Made by a program: the position numbers and the translations under genes | Shown: piece after piece, positions 12,541-22,602 of the stretch | How positions within the stretch are numbered: position 1 is the stretch's first letter | Layout: the number at the start of each line of letters is the position of its first letter | The notes under the pieces: generated by a model | Databases searched by the model: none | What the model was told of the DNA's origin: nothing | What the model saw: the letters and a program-made list of their open reading frames with translations, nothing else | Source of the DNA: Saposhnikovia divaricata | Lineage: Eukaryota > Streptophyta > Magnoliopsida > Apiales > Apiaceae | Direction of reading: 5' to 3' | NCBI GenBank assembly: GCA_036435485.1 | Contig: CM071599.1 | Span: forward strand, 210,713,178-210,777,177 | Length of the DNA stretch: 64,000 nucleotides

Positions 12541-12545
12541 TTGTT
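12541..12545. other. Left target duplication of copia 3 (TTGTT)
   Basis: TTGTT directly precedes the LTR start TGTTAG. The same five bases follow the 3' LTR at 24717-24721, and gypsy gag resumes there. Confidence 0.9.
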
Positions 12546-13853
12546 TGTTAGTCACAGAGGCATGCCTGAATACATCTAATAACAAGCCTAAGTATGTGTA
12601 ATGCTATGCATTACCTACATGACCTCTTAACTGAGGGAACCTCTAGTTGTAGAGTTTCTACTTGTTTGCACTATGTAATAGGCATCAAATTCTATCTGTG
12701 TAACTGTACCTACTAAGTCAAGAATAAAGCTTGAAAGAAGTTCTAAGGTTCATGCCTCAAGCAAGGAAATGAAGACTGTCAAATAATCACAGTTGGGATT
12801 TGAAGAATTGAAGAAATGAAGAAATTGCCTAAGTACTAATTCGAGAAGTACATTTGTCTATTCGAGAAGTCTAGCATTCGAGAAGTCTGGAGTTCGATAT
12901 CTCAGAAGACACTATTCGATATCTCTCAATATGCTATTCGATATCTCAGGGATTCGATATGTCAAAATGCTCTATTCGATATCTCAGGGACTCGATATGT
13001 CAAAATGCTCTATTCGATATCTCAGGGATTCGATATGTCAAAATGCTCTATTCGATATCTCAGGGATTCGATATTTCAAAATGCTCTATTCGATATCTCA
13101 GGGACTCGATATGTCAAAATGCTCTATTCGATATCTCAAGGAGTCCCAGAGAAAAGAGCTATTCGAGAAGTGATTCGATATGTCAAGATAACACCATTCG
13201 AGAACTCAGAGTTATCGATCAAGTCAACTCCAGTTCTCGAATCACTCACTTAGTCACTTCTCGAATACATTCTTGAGGACAAAATACTGAAGAATTGTAC
13301 AAGTCAGAAACCTGCAACAAGCCAGGATACTTTATTTGACTCTGTCCTATAAAGCATGCTGGAAAGCCTACAAAGAAGCTTGGAGAGATAAGACAAGGGA
13401 CAAGGAGCGGAAGAAGTGGATCTAAACAGGCTTTTCAAAGTCAAATCTATAGCCGTTTGGACTCTTACTAAAATGAGATAGACAGACTGGAAAGTGCTTT
13501 TGTTTTACCTACCTCATTTGTAGCAAGTGGGTGTATCCATGTCTATAAGGATACAACCTCACTTCCTGAGCTGAAAAGGTTTTGAAGTTTCTCAAAAATA
13601 TCCAGAAAATATCTCTCTGAGAAAAACGAAGCTGAGAATACTATCATTTGTATTCACAGATTGTAGCAAAATCTTTATCTAATAAAATATTAGATTAAAG
13701 TGATATTGTGTTGTGTTTGTGTTTAATTATCCGCATCTTCATATCTCACACACTCATCACTTATCTTGCTGCAAAGATTCAAGACCGAAGAAAAATTCAA
13801 GAATCCATTCACCCCCCCCCTCTGTATTCTTTTACTGTATTCAATACTCAACA
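12546..13853 (+). repeat. 5' LTR of copia 3 (1308 bp)
   Basis: TG...CA ends. A TATA-like CCTATAAAGC at 13346-13355 could start the genomic RNA. A 38-bp tandem repeat lies upstream of it, and a C9 tract plus TCTGTATTC precede the end. Many TTCGAGAA and TTCGATATCT words occur in the first half. Confidence 0.9.
12949..13138 (+). repeat. 38-bp tandem repeat, 5 units, in 5' LTR
   Basis: Five units beginning GGGAYTCGATATGTC and ending CTATTCGATATCTCA. Units differ at one or two bases (T/C in the sixth base, one G-to-T). The 3' LTR has four units (23847-23998), missing one of the middle ones. Confidence 0.95.
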
Positions 13854-13855
13854 AG

Positions 13856-13867
13856 TGGTATCAGAGC
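13856..13867 (+). other. Primer-binding site of copia 3
   Basis: TGGTATCAGAGC, the exact complement of the initiator-Met tRNA 3' end, two bases after the LTR's CA. It primes minus-strand DNA synthesis. Confidence 0.95.
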
Positions 13868-13896
13868 AGGCTGTTTAATCTAAACAGAAAACGATC

Positions 13897-16278
13897 ATGA
13901 GTTCGAATACACCAAAGACTACAGGTACGGTAAAGGTCCCTAAGTTCGACAAAGAGAATTACAACCTCTGGAAAATAAAGATGCTGTTGTTCATCAAAGC
14001 TGCCAATCCTCTCTACCCTGACATTCTCAAGAATGGTCCATTCATACCACAACAAGAAGTTGCTGAATCCACAGTGGGCGCAGTAGTAATTCCTAGATCA
14101 TACGTTCCAAAAGAGCCATCCAAATGGACGGACTCAGAGAAGGAAAAGATTGCCCTAGACAGCCACCTCATGTTGTTAATCATAGACTCCTTGGATATGT
14201 CGATGTTTGCCAACGTAGCATCATGCAGATCAGCCAAGGACATGTGGAATCACATCGAGGTGTTATGTGAAGGGACAGAGGAGGTAAGAGAAAATAAGAA
14301 ACAGATACTGGTCACACAGTATGAGGCGTTCATGGCACAGCCCAAGGAAAGTATCACTGATATGTTTGAAAGATTTCACAAGCTGGTGACTGAGCTCCAA
14401 ATGAATGGGAAGGTTTACAGCACTAAGGAATTAAATATGAAGTTTCTACTATCGTCACCAAACCATCTAGAGCAAAGGGTCATATCCCTAAGAGAAAGAG
14501 ATTTGAACAAAGTCACGTATGATGTGCTTTATGGGGTTTTAAAGACACACGAGCTTGAGTTGCTTCAAAAGAGGGCTATCCAAGCTAACCAAGGCAGAAT
14601 GATAAACACATCCTGTGCCTTGATTGTCAACAAATCTATTCAAGACCTGGAAGCATCTGCAAGTCAGCTGAGAATAGAAGAGATAGTAGATGATGAAGAA
14701 ACTGAGGAAGTAGTGACTGAACCTGCTGATGACAAGGAAGAAGATGAGTTCTACACTCTTGAAGAGCTGGATGGCATGGAAAATACATCATATGCTTTTA
14801 TGGCTAGAAAATTTCCAAACATCAGATTCAAGAGGAATCAGCCCTTCAAGCCTAGACCTCAAAATCATTCATTCAACAAGGGCAAGGCACCTATGAAAAC
14901 AAACAAGAACAGATTCAAAACCAGCTATGTGGATAGGTCATCTGTAAGATGCTATAGATGCAATGACCTAGGGCATTTTGCCAGTGAATGCAAGAAGCCT
15001 AAAAAGAAGGATAAGGAGTTTCTTGAGCTTGAAGCTAAGTATGAGGCCCTTCTAAAGAAGCAGACACCAGGTAAGGCTTACATAGCTGAAGGGAAGTGTT
15101 GGGATGATTCTGACAGTGATGGGGAAGAACAAGAATTCTGCAACTATGCCTTGATGGCCAATTCCAAGGAAGAACCATCTGCATCAGACTCACAGGTACC
15201 ATCTCTCACTACCATAGACATGTCTGTTTCTGAATATAAATCTTTGGTTGAACAACTATCCGTTGAGATGTTTAACATTCATACTAGTATGACTGCTGCT
15301 AATGAAGAAATTGCTAAACTGTCTACTAGGAATGAATTGTTAAATAAGAGAAATGAGGAACTAGAGCTAACTACTGTGCAAATAGAAAATTTTAAACAAG
15401 AGATTGAGTATCTAAAGAATAAAGTTCTATGTGCTAGTCAAGTTGAGAAAGCTCTTAGGGATGAATTAGCTGAAAATGAATTTAAGTTGAAAACATTTAA
15501 GAATTCCTCTAGTCTATTGCAGTCTTATCATGAGAAAAATCTAGCTAGACCTAAGGCTGCCATTGGACTTGATTATGACACTCTTAAACAGAGGAAAGGC
15601 TATGCAGTCATTGAAGATGACATTGTTGTTCAAGAGGAGGTGCCTCAGGTTTTGAAAAAGACTGAGAATCCAATATTTAAAACACCAACACTTGAGATTG
15701 ATGAGGATGCCTTACTCATCAAGCAAATGTTGGAGGATGAAGATGAGGCAAAATCAAATGAACAACAAGCATCCTCTGAGAGTAAGAATGTCAAAACCAA
15801 AGCCAAGGAGCCAGTAGGAGGTAGACCTAGACTTGAGAAATCTGTAAATTTTGTTTCAGCTGGAAATTATGAGACTAAGAAGAAAGTGACTAATAAGAGA
15901 CCAAACAGGAATGGCAAATTAGGGATTAACAAAGATAACAACTATGCTTATGTGCCAAATGCCCCTAGGAAAGTTTGTCAAAACTGTTTTAGCTCTAATC
16001 ATTTGACTCATGCTTGCAAGAAACCATCTGGTAGTGTTGCTAAACCATTCTATGATTGCTCTGTGCCTTTAAGACATAGAGACTCTCCTTTCTGTGATAA
16101 ACTTGATTGTATGCCATGTAACATGAATGTGATGACTAGTTGTTTTAATTTGAGAAGACAATTCATTGAGGGCTGTATCAATCATAATGTTCACACACAC
16201 TACACAAGGACAAAGTCTTCAAGTCCTCCTAAAGTTAGGAAGGTACCTCTGTCACCTAAGTCCAAGATACACCTGTGA
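13897..16278 (+). CDS. Copia 3 gag (793 aa), two zinc knuckles
   Basis: The ATG at 13897 is the first after the PBS. The N-terminus (VPKFDKENYNLWKIKM, residues about 13-28) is the usual copia gag start, followed by the gag core to about residue 230 and an acidic Glu/Asp stretch (about 268-290). A canonical CCHC knuckle lies at about 352-365 (CYRCNDLGHFASEC). A coiled-coil stretch lies at about 450-560, and a second knuckle-like CQNCFSSNHLTHAC at about 694-707. Gag forms the particle and binds element RNA. At 793 residues it is long for copia but usual for Sirevirus-type gag. The stop TGA (16276-16278) lies at the scar of the deletion that removed protease and integrase; the downstream frame overlaps it in another phase. 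The frame is intact. Confidence 0.9.
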   Translation: MSSNTPKTTGTVKVPKFDKENYNLWKIKMLLFIKAANPLYPDILKNGPFIPQQEVAESTVGAVVIPRSYVPKEPSKWTDSEKEKIALDSHLMLLIIDSLDMSMFANVASCRSAKDMWNHIEVLCEGTEEVRENKKQILVTQYEAFMAQPKESITDMFERFHKLVTELQMNGKVYSTKELNMKFLLSSPNHLEQRVISLRERDLNKVTYDVLYGVLKTHELELLQKRAIQANQGRMINTSCALIVNKSIQDLEASASQLRIEEIVDDEETEEVVTEPADDKEEDEFYTLEELDGMENTSYAFMARKFPNIRFKRNQPFKPRPQNHSFNKGKAPMKTNKNRFKTSYVDRSSVRCYRCNDLGHFASECKKPKKKDKEFLELEAKYEALLKKQTPGKAYIAEGKCWDDSDSDGEEQEFCNYALMANSKEEPSASDSQVPSLTTIDMSVSEYKSLVEQLSVEMFNIHTSMTAANEEIAKLSTRNELLNKRNEELELTTVQIENFKQEIEYLKNKVLCASQVEKALRDELAENEFKLKTFKNSSSLLQSYHEKNLARPKAAIGLDYDTLKQRKGYAVIEDDIVVQEEVPQVLKKTENPIFKTPTLEIDEDALLIKQMLEDEDEAKSNEQQASSESKNVKTKAKEPVGGRPRLEKSVNFVSAGNYETKKKVTNKRPNRNGKLGINKDNNYAYVPNAPRKVCQNCFSSNHLTHACKKPSGSVAKPFYDCSVPLRHRDSPFCDKLDCMPCNMNVMTSCFNLRRQFIEGCINHNVHTHYTRTKSSSPPKVRKVPLSPKSKIHL

Positions 16279-18023
16279 GGAGTGACAACTTCACAGGGGG
16301 AGGAAATGTAGATGATCATGATCTAAATGATGAAGCAACATCAAGGATGAGAAATCAATCTGAACATACAAGGAAATGGGATAGATCACACACTGCAGAT
16401 CAGATAATTGGAAATCCAAATGCAGGAGTAAGGACAAGGAGAGCAACTATAAATGAATGTCTCTATGGCTGCTTTCTATCCCAAGTTGAGCCTAAGAAAC
16501 TTGATGATGCATTGTTGGATCCTGACTGGATAATTGCTATGCAAGAGGAGCTAAATCAATTTGAAAGGAGCAAAGTATGGGAACTAGTGCCTGCACCAAA
16601 GGATAGAACCGTTGTTGGAACTAAATGGGTTCTAAGGAATAAGATGGATGAAAATGGTGTAGTCATAAGGAACAAAGCAAGGTTGGTTGCAAAAGGATAC
16701 TCTCAACAGGAAGGTATTGACTATGATGAGACCTTTGCCCCTGTTGCTAGACTAGAAGCCATCAGAATTTTCTTGGCATTTGCTGCACACTCTAATTTCA
16801 AGGTCTATCAAATGGATGTCAAGAGTGCATTCCTGAATGGGGAGTTGGAAGAAGAAGTATATGTGCAACAACCAACTGGCTTTGAGGATCCACAGTTTCC
16901 CCACTTTGTCTACAGATTACTTAAAGCATTGTATGGACTCAAGCAAGCTCCCAGGGCATGGTATGACACACTATCACAATTTCTACTGGAGAATCAATTC
17001 ACTAGAGGCACACTGGACAAGACACTGTTCTACAAGAAACATGATGATGATATTATCCTAGTTCAAATCTATGTGGATGATATCATATTTGGCTCTACAA
17101 ATGAGAAGCTGTGTGAAAAATTCTCTAAGCTCATGCAAAGCAGATATGAGATGAGTATGATGGGAGAATTAACATTCTTTCTTGGACTGCAAGTTAGTCA
17201 AAGGAAGGATGGCATTTTTATAAGTCAAACCAAATACATTAAAGATTTACTGAAGAAATTTGATTTGGAAGAATGTTCACCTGCAAAGACACCCATGGCC
17301 ACTGCCACCAAGTTAGATGATGACGCTAAGGGCAAAAAGGTAGATATCTCAATCTACAGAGGCATGGTTGGTTCTCTACTCTACCTCACTGCTAGTAGGC
17401 CAGATATCATGTTTGCTACATGCTTATGTGCAAGGTTTCAATCAAACCCAAAGGAATCACACATGATAGCAATAAAAAGGATCTTCAAATATCTGAAAGG
17501 CACACCAAACTTGGGGTTATGGTATCCTAAGGACACAGGGTTCAATCTGGTTGGTTATTCTGATGCTGATTATGCTGGATGCAGAGTGGATAGGAAAAGC
17601 ACATCAGGTAGCTGCCAGTTTCTTGGACAAAGGTTAGTCTCTTGGTACAGCAAGAAACAACAATCTGTGTCAACTTCCACAGCTGAAGCTGAATACATAG
17701 CTGCTGGAAGTTGCTGTGCTCAAGTGCTTTGGATTAGAAACCAACTTAGAGATTATGGACTTGTGTTGGAAAGAATTCCTATCATGTGTGACAACACAAG
17801 TGCAATCTCTATAGTTGCCAATCCTGTCAATCATTCTAGGACAAAGCACATTGACATCAGATATCATTTCATTAGAGAACATGCAACTAATGGAACCATT
17901 GAGTTGCATTATGTTTCTACAGAAAAACAACTAGCTGACATATTCACTAAGCCATTAGATGAAGCCACCTTCACTAGGCTGGTCAGTGAGATTGGAATGC
18001 TGAATTCTTCGAATTCTGGCTAA
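16275..18023 (+). CDS. Copia 3 RT and RNase H (pol lacking PR and INT)
   Basis: Open frame of 582 codons overlapping the gag stop by four bases in a different phase. There is no ATG near its start, so it must have been translated as part of a longer pol. It opens with VRSDN, which looks like the integrase RSDNGTEF motif cut short, then a linker. RT follows: GTKWVLRNKMDE (about 115), QMDVKSAFLNGELEEEVYV (about 180), YGLKQAPRAWYD (about 220) and the catalytic IYVDDIIFGST (about 265). RNase H follows with GYSDADYAG (about 426), STAEAEYIAA, and ADIFTKPL near the end. All visible catalytic residues are present. Without protease and integrase the element would need helper proteins. Confidence 0.9.
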   Translation: MRSDNFTGGGNVDDHDLNDEATSRMRNQSEHTRKWDRSHTADQIIGNPNAGVRTRRATINECLYGCFLSQVEPKKLDDALLDPDWIIAMQEELNQFERSKVWELVPAPKDRTVVGTKWVLRNKMDENGVVIRNKARLVAKGYSQQEGIDYDETFAPVARLEAIRIFLAFAAHSNFKVYQMDVKSAFLNGELEEEVYVQQPTGFEDPQFPHFVYRLLKALYGLKQAPRAWYDTLSQFLLENQFTRGTLDKTLFYKKHDDDIILVQIYVDDIIFGSTNEKLCEKFSKLMQSRYEMSMMGELTFFLGLQVSQRKDGIFISQTKYIKDLLKKFDLEECSPAKTPMATATKLDDDAKGKKVDISIYRGMVGSLLYLTASRPDIMFATCLCARFQSNPKESHMIAIKRIFKYLKGTPNLGLWYPKDTGFNLVGYSDADYAGCRVDRKSTSGSCQFLGQRLVSWYSKKQQSVSTSTAEAEYIAAGSCCAQVLWIRNQLRDYGLVLERIPIMCDNTSAISIVANPVNHSRTKHIDIRYHFIREHATNGTIELHYVSTEKQLADIFTKPLDEATFTRLVSEIGMLNSSNSG

Positions 18024-18864
18024 GTGAATATATCAACTAGATTGTTGCAGCAGTAAATACTTACTTTATCAAATGCCCAATATTTTTAAAGTAAGTATTG
18101 GCTGGATTATGATTTATAAATATTCCACAATGCTGCATATGTTGAAAATCATACATCTTTAGCTTGAAATTTCTGTGAAATTTTGAGAAAATCACTATTT
18201 AATTTAGTAGAATATTCTTCAGTGAATATTTCTGGTAAATTTTAAAAGATAGTGAAAATTGAATTTTATGAGTGAAAAGTATAGTTCGATAAGTCAGACT
18301 TCTCGAATGGTTCATTGTTATGTCTTGGCTCGAGTTCTCGAATAGGCCTATCTAGAACCCTCTTGAGTTCTCGAATAGTGTCTTTTAGAGAAATCGAATA
18401 GCACACTTAGAGTTCTCGAATAGAGTATTTTAGTTCTCTAATGATAGAGTTCTCGAATACTGCATTTGAGTTATCGAATCATTTGAAAAGGCTGATTTTT
18501 CGCTGACACTTAATCGCTTTTTGGATTTATATTCAAACCTTCATTTCACTCATAAAAATATATTCTTAACTTTGAATTATTTTCTGAGTTAAATCACTGC
18601 CAGCTGTGAGTTAAAAACTGCCTGAGATATCGAATAAGCCTTTCTTGACTTCTCGAATAGTTGTTTCATACTTCTCGAATGACTTGTCGCTACAGAACAC
18701 TTATCTATCGACAACTCAAGACATTCATATATATATATATACAACTTCACAACTATTCAATTCATTTCGTTCGATTTCTCAAGCACCTCAACTCCTGAAA
18801 CCTCTGAAAAACCCTAACTGCGAATTTCTTCTTCAATCCTAATTCTCTTTTCTTCTCTACCCAA
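18024..18864 (+). promoter_or_regulatory. Spacer between pol and third ORF, promoter-like 3' half
   Basis: 841 bp without a coding frame. About 18285-18480 and 18620-18690 contain repeated (A/G)TTCTCGAATAG and related words, the reverse complement of the CTATTCGAGAA words in the LTR. Nearer the ORF lies TATATATATATATA (about 18728-18741). After it comes a pyrimidine-rich leader (TTCTTCTCTACCCAAATGG) leading to the start codon. This resembles a plant promoter and 5' leader; that is inference from layout only. Confidence 0.45.
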
Positions 18865-21800
18865 ATGGCAAACACTCAACTCACCATACCATCCCAAACT
18901 AATTTCATCGCAATCTCCAGTGATGTGGAAGCACCGAATGCCAATTTCAAGTGCTTTGTTCGGTGGTTGTCTGAATCATACATCAAGAGTGCGCTCTCAG
19001 CCAACCCAACTCTGTACATAGATCTATTGGAACAATTCTGGAGGACTGCTACTGTGGAGGTCATCGCTCTTGAGAATGCTATCACCTCTTATATTGTTCA
19101 CTGCAAGATTCAAGGAGAGGATATCACTATCACCACTGCAGACATGAATCAAGCCTTGGATATGCAGCAAGAGACGTATGATGCTCTGGCCTCCAATGAT
19201 GAGTTGGAAGAATTCTTTGACTTCATCAACTACTCTGATACTATCAAGCTGGGAAAGTTGAATAGGAAGTTCTTGAGGAAAGAATGGAGCTTTGTATTTG
19301 CTACACTCCTTCAAGTATTCACTGCACGGAAATCAAGCTTTGATCAGATTAGTACACCCGTGCAGCAGCTTGCCTATGCCTTGGCTCATGGGAGAAAGAT
19401 AGATGTTGGACTTCTCATCCTACAGGAACTCTATGGGAGACTTGGTCAGACCACAGCCAAGAGAGGTAATGAAATTTTCTTTCCTCGCTTTATTCAATCA
19501 GTACTTAACTTTAAAAATGCTTCATTGATTGAATTGCCTGGAGCAGATAAGAGTAAAATAGGCTATCCTAGGTCCATGACCAAACTCATTTTTGGTAATT
19601 TGGAGACTAGGAATGATGTGGATGTAAGACTTAACATAACTCCCCACATGGAGGGTTTGTTTAGGTCTTACCCCCACAACATGCCAATATTTGATTCAAA
19701 ATCACAGTTAGCACAGCCTAAGCAAGGAGAACAAAGTGCTAACCCAAGGCCTGCTAACCAACCCCCTCAGCCAAACACTCTATCCAGCAAAGAGCCAACT
19801 GCATCATCCTCTCAAAAGGGTGATGTTAGTAAAAAGAAGAGAAAACAGGCTGCTTCTGAACCTTTAGAAATCTTAACTGAAGCACCCTTGGCTGTAGAAC
19901 TAGGGTTAGAAAGTGAGAAACCTGAGTTACCTATCATAAGCCTAAAGAAGAAGAAGAAGTCTAAAACCACCTCTTCAGTCACTCAAATGGCTGAAGTTGT
20001 AAAATCAGGGGCACACAGCTCACTAGATGTATCCTCTCAACAGGATGCATCTATAGAATCAAGCATCCTCCCCAATGCACCTATCTGTAAAGAGTCAGCA
20101 CAAGGGAGTGATAAGGCTAGCACAACACTGAGTGGAGAGCACATCATAACTGAAACTCCCTCTATTTCTCAGGGGGGGTTGCCAAAATCTTGTCTACAAC
20201 ACACTTCTCTTTCAGAATCTACCACTCATATTTCTTTGAAGCCTGCAACTCAAGCAATTGAGGAGCAAGGCATTGATCATCAAGAATTCTTTTCCTTTGA
20301 TGAGCCAATGAATTCAAGTGACTTGGTGCATGACACCTTGCTCACCACCCAGGTACCACATTTGGATGGTCAGGGAATGCATGCTGGGGCATATCCTAAT
20401 GACACCATCACAAACACAGAGGATTCACTAGTTCTTACTAGAGACTCTGTGCCTGTGTCAACTACTGTTGTAACTCATCCCACTTCTGTGGAGACAACAG
20501 TAGTAGAGTCTGTTCATCCGGTTGCAGAAGTTGCATCTGTAACTGAGGAGCCTAGCAAGCCTAGCTCTAGCTCTAACTTTATGTCTCAACGGCTGAAGCC
20601 TGTGCAACATGACAGTGCTTCAGGATCAGGGTCTGTTCCACCACAATTGACGGTTGAAGCACTTCAAAGCTTAGTTGTGGATCAGATCCCTGAGTTCACA
20701 AAAATTGCTCAGCACCTTCTCACTGCAAACATGCCCAATCCAGACTATGAAGCTATTCTCCTATGTCACAAAGAGGATGTAGAGCTACAGAAGGAGAAGA
20801 TCATAGATGAAACTGAGAGAGATGGGAATATCGATGCTTGGCTGCAAGGAACCAATTCAATCCCTCTCTCAGAAGGTCTCCAGTATCTCAGAGAAGAGTA
20901 CATCACTTCACTAGGGTCCAATGCCAAATCTCTCAACCCTACTGATGTGTTTGAAGCAGTGAATGACAACTATAAAGGCATTCTCAAGGCTGCACACTAT
21001 CTTGGTAAAGGCTTAAAGACAGAAATTAATGAAGTGTGTTCAGCTACAACCAAGGAGGTGCATGAGATCAAGAGGACTTTTGATGCTAAATTCCCTCAAT
21101 TGGAGACTGTTCTCAAGGACATTCGAACCTGCAATGCTACTTGCACCAGGATGGACAATGGTTTGGCTATTCTCAAGGATGCTGTCACAGGTCTGGGGCA
21201 CAAATTTCAATCCTTATCAGATCAGACAACTGATGCCAATGCCATGCTCAGGACCCTCTTTGCAAATCAATATGGAGACAAGCTGGTCACTGAGGTTCCT
21301 GTGCATGAGATGTCAAGGTTCGAAGTGCAGAGACTGAAGGATCAATCCCTATCTGGTTTTAAGGCCAATGAACTCTTCATTAAAGTGGATACTCTTGAAA
21401 AGGAGGTAGTCTCTCTCCACAAGTCCAATGCTCATCTTACAGACACTGTGACAACTCTGACTGAGCAGTTGAACACTCAAGCCACCACCACAGCTGATGT
21501 TCTTCTGCATCAACAATCAATGTTGTCTGCAATGATGAAGCACATGGGTCTCCCTCTACCTGATGAATCTTCAACTCCAAAGGTGTCTCCTACAGTCCCT
21601 GTGTCTTTCAACAAGCCTAAGGGGGAGAAGAGGATATCAAAGAACTCAAATCCAAAGGGGGAGAGACCACTAGAAAAGGGCATCAAGATCACTGAGGGCG
21701 GCCATCAGAGAACTTTGAAATCTACTACTCATGTGCCTGGAAAAGGAAAGGACAAAGTTGATGAGCCTCCCACTTCTCTGCCAGTTGTCACTCTACCAAC

Positions 21801-22602
21801 TGTGCACATCACTACCCCTGATGGTCAAAGGCAGTCTATCACAACCACAGTGGTTGCAGGGAGTATGCCATCTGACAAGCCTCGAATCTCAATATCTAAG
21901 AGTGCCAAGCCAGTAGAAGTGAAGGTGGTCACTGAGGCCAAGCTACAAGAAATTGCAAACTCAAATGTCTATCATGATGATGCATTCTTGGAGTTTCTGA
22001 AAGTCTCTAGAGAACAGGCTGGTGATGCTCTGCTATATCATGAGAGTTTGAAGAGTCAGATTGACTGTCTCACTGTAGTACCAAGGAGGCTTAATGATCT
22101 ATGGCTCAAGGAGATATTGATGGTAGGAAAGAACAAGATATGGCACTTAACCATCAATACTCTACAGAGTCTAAAGCACTCAGAAGTGAATGTGCTCCTT
22201 GGACTAATTGAGAAGGGAAATGAGAACAACAAGAGTCTTCATGATGAATTGAGGAATGGTCAACCTTCAAGGCTACCTGAAGTTTTCACAGATCCTAGAA
22301 CTATTATCTACCAGGCTGGAACAAGAATTGAAGATATCAAGCAGCTGGTCATTCCTAAGCATCTAACTCCTCAAAATAAAAATCTCATCATAGCCATCAT
22401 TGAGAAACTGATCAAGAAGAAGGGATCAAGAACAGCAGAAGAATTAGAAGCTATATCTTATCTCAGGTCATATATTGCAACTGGCATTGTATCTGAGACT
22501 GCTAAGTTCAACCCAAGCAAAGATCAAGACAAGGATGAAGATAAAAGTGATGGAAGGAGAAGACATCACAGGAGTAATAAGGGTGATGAAGACAAGAAGT
22601 AA
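18865..22602 (+). CDS. Large third (env-like) ORF of copia 3, 1245 aa
   Basis: Uninterrupted frame from the ATG at 18865 (context AAATGG). Residues about 30-260 form a compact, Trp/Phe-containing domain (FVRWLSESYIKSAL; LLEQFWRTATVEV; LAYALAHGRKIDVGLLILQE; FFPRFIQSVLNF). Residues 270-570 are low-complexity, rich in Ser, Thr, Pro and Lys. Residues about 600-900 are helical and coiled-coil-like. After a further Lys/Pro-rich stretch comes a helical C-terminal domain (about 1010-1210) and a charged tail (KDEDKSDGRRRHH). It matches the broken ORF of copia 1 in part. Such ORFs are called env-like by position in Sireviruses; I see no signal peptide and no clear membrane segment, so a true envelope role is doubtful. 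The stop TAA falls exactly at the breakpoint with the duplicated gypsy sequence, so the original C-terminus may have been longer. Confidence 0.8.
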   Translation: MANTQLTIPSQTNFIAISSDVEAPNANFKCFVRWLSESYIKSALSANPTLYIDLLEQFWRTATVEVIALENAITSYIVHCKIQGEDITITTADMNQALDMQQETYDALASNDELEEFFDFINYSDTIKLGKLNRKFLRKEWSFVFATLLQVFTARKSSFDQISTPVQQLAYALAHGRKIDVGLLILQELYGRLGQTTAKRGNEIFFPRFIQSVLNFKNASLIELPGADKSKIGYPRSMTKLIFGNLETRNDVDVRLNITPHMEGLFRSYPHNMPIFDSKSQLAQPKQGEQSANPRPANQPPQPNTLSSKEPTASSSQKGDVSKKKRKQAASEPLEILTEAPLAVELGLESEKPELPIISLKKKKKSKTTSSVTQMAEVVKSGAHSSLDVSSQQDASIESSILPNAPICKESAQGSDKASTTLSGEHIITETPSISQGGLPKSCLQHTSLSESTTHISLKPATQAIEEQGIDHQEFFSFDEPMNSSDLVHDTLLTTQVPHLDGQGMHAGAYPNDTITNTEDSLVLTRDSVPVSTTVVTHPTSVETTVVESVHPVAEVASVTEEPSKPSSSSNFMSQRLKPVQHDSASGSGSVPPQLTVEALQSLVVDQIPEFTKIAQHLLTANMPNPDYEAILLCHKEDVELQKEKIIDETERDGNIDAWLQGTNSIPLSEGLQYLREEYITSLGSNAKSLNPTDVFEAVNDNYKGILKAAHYLGKGLKTEINEVCSATTKEVHEIKRTFDAKFPQLETVLKDIRTCNATCTRMDNGLAILKDAVTGLGHKFQSLSDQTTDANAMLRTLFANQYGDKLVTEVPVHEMSRFEVQRLKDQSLSGFKANELFIKVDTLEKEVVSLHKSNAHLTDTVTTLTEQLNTQATTTADVLLHQQSMLSAMMKHMGLPLPDESSTPKVSPTVPVSFNKPKGEKRISKNSNPKGERPLEKGIKITEGGHQRTLKSTTHVPGKGKDKVDEPPTSLPVVTLPTVHITTPDGQRQSITTTVVAGSMPSDKPRISISKSAKPVEVKVVTEAKLQEIANSNVYHDDAFLEFLKVSREQAGDALLYHESLKSQIDCLTVVPRRLNDLWLKEILMVGKNKIWHLTINTLQSLKHSEVNVLLGLIEKGNENNKSLHDELRNGQPSRLPEVFTDPRTIIYQAGTRIEDIKQLVIPKHLTPQNKNLIIAIIEKLIKKKGSRTAEELEAISYLRSYIATGIVSETAKFNPSKDQDKDEDKSDGRRRHHRSNKGDEDKK

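Larger units (their letters stand above)
11699..12545 (-). repeat. Source copy of the duplicated gypsy flank (847 bp)
   Basis: This stretch recurs base for base, as far as I can see, at 22597-23443. It includes the same frameshift and the same stop codons in gag and protease, so copying happened after the gypsy element had decayed. It runs without a break into the copia 3 LTR, as does the other copy. Confidence 0.9.

Noticed and set aside
12949..13138. Regular direct repeats resembling a CRISPR array
   Set aside because: The units are contiguous with no unique spacers and lie in a plant LTR; this is a minisatellite.
12931..13276. Three overlapping open frames in the LTR tandem repeat
   Set aside because: They arise because a 38-bp repeat lacks stops in some phases; the peptide is just the repeat translated. 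The same happens at 23829-24136.
18865..22602. Calling the third ORF a retroviral envelope gene
   Set aside because: The position fits, but no signal peptide, glycoprotein features or membrane anchor are visible.
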